A DNA stretch of 64,000 nucleotides from JBMNCR01 sp049366695 (GTDB lineage: Bacteria; Bacillota; Clostridia; Eubacteriales; Alkalibacteraceae), in contig JBMNCR010000066.1 in assembly GCA_049366695.1 (NCBI GenBank), positions 15,724 to 79,723 on the forward strand, in the 5' to 3' direction. How positions within the stretch are numbered: position 1 is the first letter of the stretch; each line of letters begins with the position of its first letter. Shown piece by piece: positions 60,537-64,000 of the stretch. The notes under the pieces were generated by a model. The model was not told the origin of the DNA. It did no database searches and was given only the letters and a program-made list of their open reading frames with translations. A program made the position numbers and the translations under genes.

Positions 60537-61088
60537 ATGAGAGAATTATCGCTTCATATAATTGATATTGTTGAGAATTCTATTCAAGCAGATGCAACAT
60601 TAATTAAAATTACTATAAAAGAAGATAAAAATAATGATTTACTACTTATAAAAATTATTGATAATGGGAGAGGTATATCCAAAGAAAAAATTAATGATGT
60701 TAGAGATCCGTTTGAAACATCGAGAAGAACAAGAAGGGTAGGATTGGGTTTATCTTTACTTGAAGCGGCTACTAGTAGATGCGGAGGACAATTAACAATA
60801 AAGTCAAGGGAAAAAATATGTACGATTATTACTGCTACTTTTAAGTATTCTCATATTGATAGAGCTCCTATTGGTAATGTGGCTGAAAGTATAATGTCTA
60901 TTATTATGAGTCTTAAAGAAGAATCGCATATTGTATATAAACATTATTATAATTTCAAAAAATTTTGTTTAGATACGAGAGAGATTAAAAAAATTCTTGG
61001 AGAAGAGATATCTCTAAATCAACTTGAAGTTGTAAATTGGATTGGACAATATGTGGAAGAAGGATTGTTGAATATAATGGAGGTATAA
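60537..61088 (+). CDS. GHKL ATPase-fold protein of the hydrogenase operon
   Basis: A 183-residue protein with an N-terminal HATPase domain: IVENSIQADATLIKI (N box), IIDNGRGISKEKI (G1), GLGLSLLEAATSRCGG (G2). A small C-terminal helical region follows. There is no receiver or phospho-acceptor domain. Equivalent ATP-binding genes are often inserted between hydC and hydB in Clostridia; the role is not established. TTG 60531 is a possible earlier start. Little ribosome-site signal is seen, suggesting coupling to hndA. Confidence 0.85.
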   Translation: MRELSLHIIDIVENSIQADATLIKITIKEDKNNDLLLIKIIDNGRGISKEKINDVRDPFETSRRTRRVGLGLSLLEAATSRCGGQLTIKSREKICTIITATFKYSHIDRAPIGNVAESIMSIIMSLKEESHIVYKHYYNFKKFCLDTREIKKILGEEISLNQLEVVNWIGQYVEEGLLNIMEV

Positions 61089-61090
61089 CA

Positions 61091-61489
61091 ATGAAAAAAA
61101 CATTACAAGAACTTGAAGCAATACGAAATAAAACTTTAGAAAAGATAAATATGAGAAGGGGTAAAGAGGGTTATAGAGTTGTAGTAGGAATGGCTACTTG
61201 TGGAATTGCAGCAGGAGCTAGACCAGTTATGGTAAAAATAATGAAAGAGATAGAAAAAAGAGGATTAACCAATGTAATAGTTGCTCAAACAGGATGTATT
61301 GGTGCATGTAGATTAGAACCTATAGTTGAAATTTATTCTCCAGAGGGAGATAAAGTTACGTACGTTAAAATAGATGAACAAAAAGCATCAAAAATTGTAC
61401 AAGAACATTTAATTAAGGGGGATATTGTTAAAGAATATACAATAACTACAATAGATGGTAAAGTAATTGATCCGAAAATAGAACAATAG
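61091..61489 (+). CDS. hndB: Hydrogenase-associated [2Fe-2S] thioredoxin-like protein HndB
   Basis: A 132-residue thioredoxin-like ferredoxin: cluster cysteines in MATCGIAAGA and QTGCIGACRLEP. It resembles HndB of the NAD(P)-linked hydrogenase and the N-terminal part of HndC (61509). ATG 61091 follows GGAGG by 7 bases and replaces an upstream frame start at 61037 that would overlap the ATPase-fold gene. Confidence 0.9.
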   Translation: MKKTLQELEAIRNKTLEKINMRRGKEGYRVVVGMATCGIAAGARPVMVKIMKEIEKRGLTNVIVAQTGCIGACRLEPIVEIYSPEGDKVTYVKIDEQKASKIVQEHLIKGDIVKEYTITTIDGKVIDPKIEQ

Positions 61490-61508
61490 TTGAAAAGGAG
61501 GAATAAAT

Positions 61509-63302
61509 ATGACTTTTAAGCGTTCACAGATACTAATTTGCGGTGGAACGGGATGTCATTCATCTGGGTCTAGTAATCTTATTCAAGAATTCAAAAAAGA
61601 ATTTAAAAAATACGGAATTAGTGAAGAAATAGAAGTAGTGAAAACTGGCTGTTTTGGCCTTTGTGAGTTAGGACCGGTAGTAATAGTATACCCTGAAGGT
61701 GTTTTTTATAGTAAAGTTCAAGTTTCAGACATTGGTGAATTAGTAGAAGAACATTTTGTTAAAGGTAGAGTATTAACTAGATTAGTATATGATAAAAGCA
61801 TAGAGGAAAACAAAACTATTTCTCTTAATGAAGTAGAATTTTTTAAAAAACAAAAAAGGATAGTTTTAAAAAATTGTGGAGTGATTGATCCTGAAAACAT
61901 AGATGAGTATTTGGCCTTTGAAGGATATAAAGCTTTACAAAAAGTACTCCTAAATATGGAGTCTCAACAAGTAATTGATGAAATAAAGAATTCAGGATTG
62001 AGAGGTAGAGGTGGAGCTGGTTTTCCAACAGGTTTAAAATGGCAATTTACATGTAATGCTATAGGAGATATAAAGTATGTTGTATGTAATGCAGATGAAG
62101 GAGATCCAGGAGCATTTATGGATAGGTCAGTTTTAGAAGGAGATCCACATGCATTAATAGAAGCAATGGCTATAGCAGCATATGCAGTTGGTTCAAATCA
62201 AGGTTATGTATATGTGAGGGCAGAGTATCCAATTGCTGTGAAGAGACTATCAATTGCTATAAATCAAGCAAAAAATTATGGAATGCTTGGTACTGATATT
62301 TTTGGTAGCGGATTTAACTTTGAATTAGATATAAGATTAGGTTCTGGGGCTTTCGTTTGCGGAGAAGAAACTGCCTTGTTAAATTCTATTGAAGGAAAAA
62401 GAGGAGAACCTAGACCAAGACCACCATTTCCAGCTAATAAAGGTTTGTTTGGAAAACCTACATTATTAAACAATGTAGAAACATATGCCAATATACCTAG
62501 TATTATACTTAATGGTGCGCAATGGTTTTCTGAAATTGGAACTGAAAAATCTAAAGGAACAAAAGTTTTTGCTTTAGGAGGAAAAATTAATAACACTGGG
62601 TTGCTAGAAATACCTATGGGTACTACTTTAAGAGAAATAGTGTATGAAATTGGAGGAGGTATCCCAGAAGGGAAGAAATTTAAAGCAGCTCAAACTGGAG
62701 GTCCTTCAGGAGGATGTATACCTGCGCAGCATTTAGATACTCCAATAGATTATGATTCATTAATAGAAATAGGTTCTATGATGGGTTCAGGTGGATTAAT
62801 AGTTATGGACGAGGAGAACTGTATGGTAGATATTGCTCGATTCTTTTTAGATTTTACGTGTGATGAATCATGCGGTAAATGTCCGCCTTGTAGAATAGGT
62901 ACAAAAAGAATGCTTGAAATACTAGAAGATATTTGTAATGGAAAAGGTGAAAAGGGAGATATTGAAAAATTAGAAGAACTTGCCTTAGGGATAAAATCAG
63001 CAGCTCTTTGTGGTTTAGGTCAAACAGCTCCAAATCCTGTACTATCTACCATAAAATATTTTAGAAACGAATATGAAGCGCATATTAATGATAAAAAATG
63101 TCCTGCAGGAGTTTGTAGAGAGTTGCTTGATTTTACAATTGACAAAGATTCATGTAAAACATGTGGTATTTGTGCAAAGAAATGTCCTGCTAATGCAATT
63201 ATTGGGAGAGCCAAAGAAGAATATGAGATTAATCAAAAAAAATGCATATCTTGTGGAGCCTGTTTAGAGGCATGTCCCTTTGGGGCAATAATAAAACAAT
63301 AA
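61509..63302 (+). CDS. hndC: NADH-dependent hydrogenase flavoprotein HydB/HndC (NuoF-like)
   Basis: A 597-residue NuoF-type subunit. N-terminal thioredoxin-like [2Fe-2S] domain (CGGTGCHSSGS, TGCFGLCELGP); NADH/FMN domain from about 160 (RGRGGAGFPTGLKW, CNADEGDPGAFMDR, GSGAFVCGEETALLNSIEGKRGEPR); 4Fe-4S site SCGKCPPCRIGTKRM; and a C-terminal 2x[4Fe-4S] ferredoxin domain (CKTCGICAKKCP, CISCGACLEACP). It is the site of NADH oxidation or reduction and probable flavin bifurcation. AAAGGAGG precedes the ATG. Confidence 0.95.
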   Translation: MTFKRSQILICGGTGCHSSGSSNLIQEFKKEFKKYGISEEIEVVKTGCFGLCELGPVVIVYPEGVFYSKVQVSDIGELVEEHFVKGRVLTRLVYDKSIEENKTISLNEVEFFKKQKRIVLKNCGVIDPENIDEYLAFEGYKALQKVLLNMESQQVIDEIKNSGLRGRGGAGFPTGLKWQFTCNAIGDIKYVVCNADEGDPGAFMDRSVLEGDPHALIEAMAIAAYAVGSNQGYVYVRAEYPIAVKRLSIAINQAKNYGMLGTDIFGSGFNFELDIRLGSGAFVCGEETALLNSIEGKRGEPRPRPPFPANKGLFGKPTLLNNVETYANIPSIILNGAQWFSEIGTEKSKGTKVFALGGKINNTGLLEIPMGTTLREIVYEIGGGIPEGKKFKAAQTGGPSGGCIPAQHLDTPIDYDSLIEIGSMMGSGGLIVMDEENCMVDIARFFLDFTCDESCGKCPPCRIGTKRMLEILEDICNGKGEKGDIEKLEELALGIKSAALCGLGQTAPNPVLSTIKYFRNEYEAHINDKKCPAGVCRELLDFTIDKDSCKTCGICAKKCPANAIIGRAKEEYEINQKKCISCGACLEACPFGAIIKQ

Positions 63303-63318
63303 GATTGGAGGTATGAAT

Positions 63319-64000
63319 GTGAAAGAAGTTACTTTAACTATAGATGGAAAAAAAGTCACTGTTGAAGAAGGTACTACAATTTTAGAAGCAGCAAAAATGT
63401 GTAATGTAGATATACCTACTTTGTGTTACTTAAAAGGAATTAATGAAATTGGCGCCTGTAGAATGTGTCTTGTTGAGATTGAAGGAGTTAAGGCATTACA
63501 AGCCTCATGTGTTTATCCATGTACCGAAGGTTTAAAAGTAATTACGAATTCTACTAAGATTAGGAAAGCAAGAAAAGTAAATTTAGAATTAATATTATCT
63601 AATCATAATAGAGAATGTACTACATGTGTAAGAAGTGAAAATTGTGAATTACAGTCATTGGCATATGAGTTATGCATAACTGATATACCTTTTAAAGGTG
63701 TACAATCTTCAGACAAGATAGATGATATGTCAACATCAATAGTAAGAGATGATAGTAAATGTATTTTATGTAAAAGATGTGTTTCAGTATGTCATAAAGT
63801 TCAGAATGTAGGTGTGCTAGGAACTACATATCGTGGATTTAACTCCAAAGTAGAACCCGTTTTCAATAAATCTTTAGCTGAAGTTACATGTATAAATTGC
63901 GGTCAGTGTATAATTAATTGTCCCGTTGGTGCTTTAAAAGAAAAAGATAATACTGATTTAGTATGGGAAGCGTTAGCAGATGAAAGCAAATATGTTGTAG
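63319..64000 (+). CDS. hydA: NADH-dependent [FeFe]-hydrogenase catalytic subunit HydA/HndD (5' part)
   Basis: The first 227 residues of the catalytic subunit; the gene runs off the window. Visible domains: [2Fe-2S] (CYLKGINEIGACRMCLVEI ... CVYPC), the His-ligated 4Fe-4S (HNRECTTCVRSENCELQ), and two 4Fe-4S motifs (CILCKRCVSVCHK; CINCGQCIINCPVGA). The H-cluster domain would lie downstream. GTG 63319 follows GGAGG by 7 bases; ATG 63313 is too close to that site. Confidence 0.93.
   Translation, partial: MKEVTLTIDGKKVTVEEGTTILEAAKMCNVDIPTLCYLKGINEIGACRMCLVEIEGVKALQASCVYPCTEGLKVITNSTKIRKARKVNLELILSNHNRECTTCVRSENCELQSLAYELCITDIPFKGVQSSDKIDDMSTSIVRDDSKCILCKRCVSVCHKVQNVGVLGTTYRGFNSKVEPVFNKSLAEVTCINCGQCIINCPVGALKEKDNTDLVWEALADESKYVV

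Noticed and set aside
1..64000. CRISPR arrays, rRNA genes, prophage or complete insertion sequences
   Set aside because: Read for regularly spaced repeats, rRNA-like sequence and transposase genes; none found apart from the degenerate transposase-like protein and the small repeats listed.

Overview
The window reads as a chromosomal segment of a low-GC, flagellated, anaerobic Firmicute of the class Clostridia. Evidence: AT-rich DNA, strong GGAGG-type ribosome sites, a Bacillus/Clostridia-style flagellar gene order (FliY, FliW/CsrA, FlbD-like protein, FlhF/FlhG, WhiG-type sigma factor), FlgM/sigma-D control, and an NADH-linked [FeFe]-hydrogenase operon. I cannot name the species from the sequence alone.

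Layout. 1-5.4 kb: a MerR-type regulator next to a secreted flavin reductase whose promoter has MerR architecture, then the GTPase YchF and a GlpP-type antiterminator. 5.7-6.8 kb (minus strand): an HD-GYP protein. 7.0-47.6 kb: one long, almost entirely plus-strand motility supercluster: chemotaxis (cheW, cheD, cheB, cheR, cheA, cheC, cheY, second cheW), switch (fliM, fliY), late genes (flgM, flgN-like, flgK, flgL, fliW, csrA, flagellin, flaG, fliD, fliS, fliT-like, and a transposase-like protein of unknown role), then basal body, export apparatus, motor and regulators (flgB, flgC, fliE, fliF, fliG, fliH, fliI, fliJ, fliK, flgD, flg-new, flgE, flbD, motA, motB, fliL, fliO, fliP, fliQ, fliR, flhB, flhA, flhF, flhG, PilZ brake, fliA, ylxL-like, a hidden small membrane protein, flgF, flgG). 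47.8-49.9 kb: a chemoreceptor with an unusual leader. 50-54.4 kb: housekeeping genes (pyrR, a DUF1858 protein, HPr, a DUF896 protein, M18 aminopeptidase, coaE). 54.7 kb: tRNA-Leu(GAG). 55.1-56.7 kb: lipB-lipA. 56.8-59.9 kb: a DRTGG / ATPase-fold / hydrogenase-like / DRTGG / PHP cassette. 60-64 kb: an electron-bifurcating-type hydrogenase operon, cut by the window end inside hydA, preceded by two Rex-like operators.

How it fits together. The motility genes look like a complete flagellum plus chemotaxis pathway, with sigma-D promoters visible ahead of flgM, flagellin and the chemoreceptor. Flagellin appears to be under FliW-CsrA control: its leader carries a textbook CsrA hairpin and a second GGA site over the Shine-Dalgarno. 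c-di-GMP inputs are suggested by the HD-GYP and PilZ proteins. The redox end of the window couples a putative sensory hydrogenase cassette with an NADH/ferredoxin hydrogenase that Rex probably controls.

Main points for a second look: (1) probable non-AUG, non-GUG/UUG start codons (AUU/AUC, perhaps AUA) in fliH, fliJ, a hidden 68-residue membrane protein and pyrR, each after a Shine-Dalgarno; (2) a flagellar-locus protein resembling a zinc-finger/HTH transposase that seems to have lost its catalytic residues; (3) a terminator-like hairpin that buries the chemoreceptor ribosome site, with a sigma-D promoter placed so that its own transcript would escape the hairpin; (4) tandem Rex operators; (5) a 193-bp insertion that duplicated the 3' end of coaE; (6) a MITE-like repeat upstream of flagellin.
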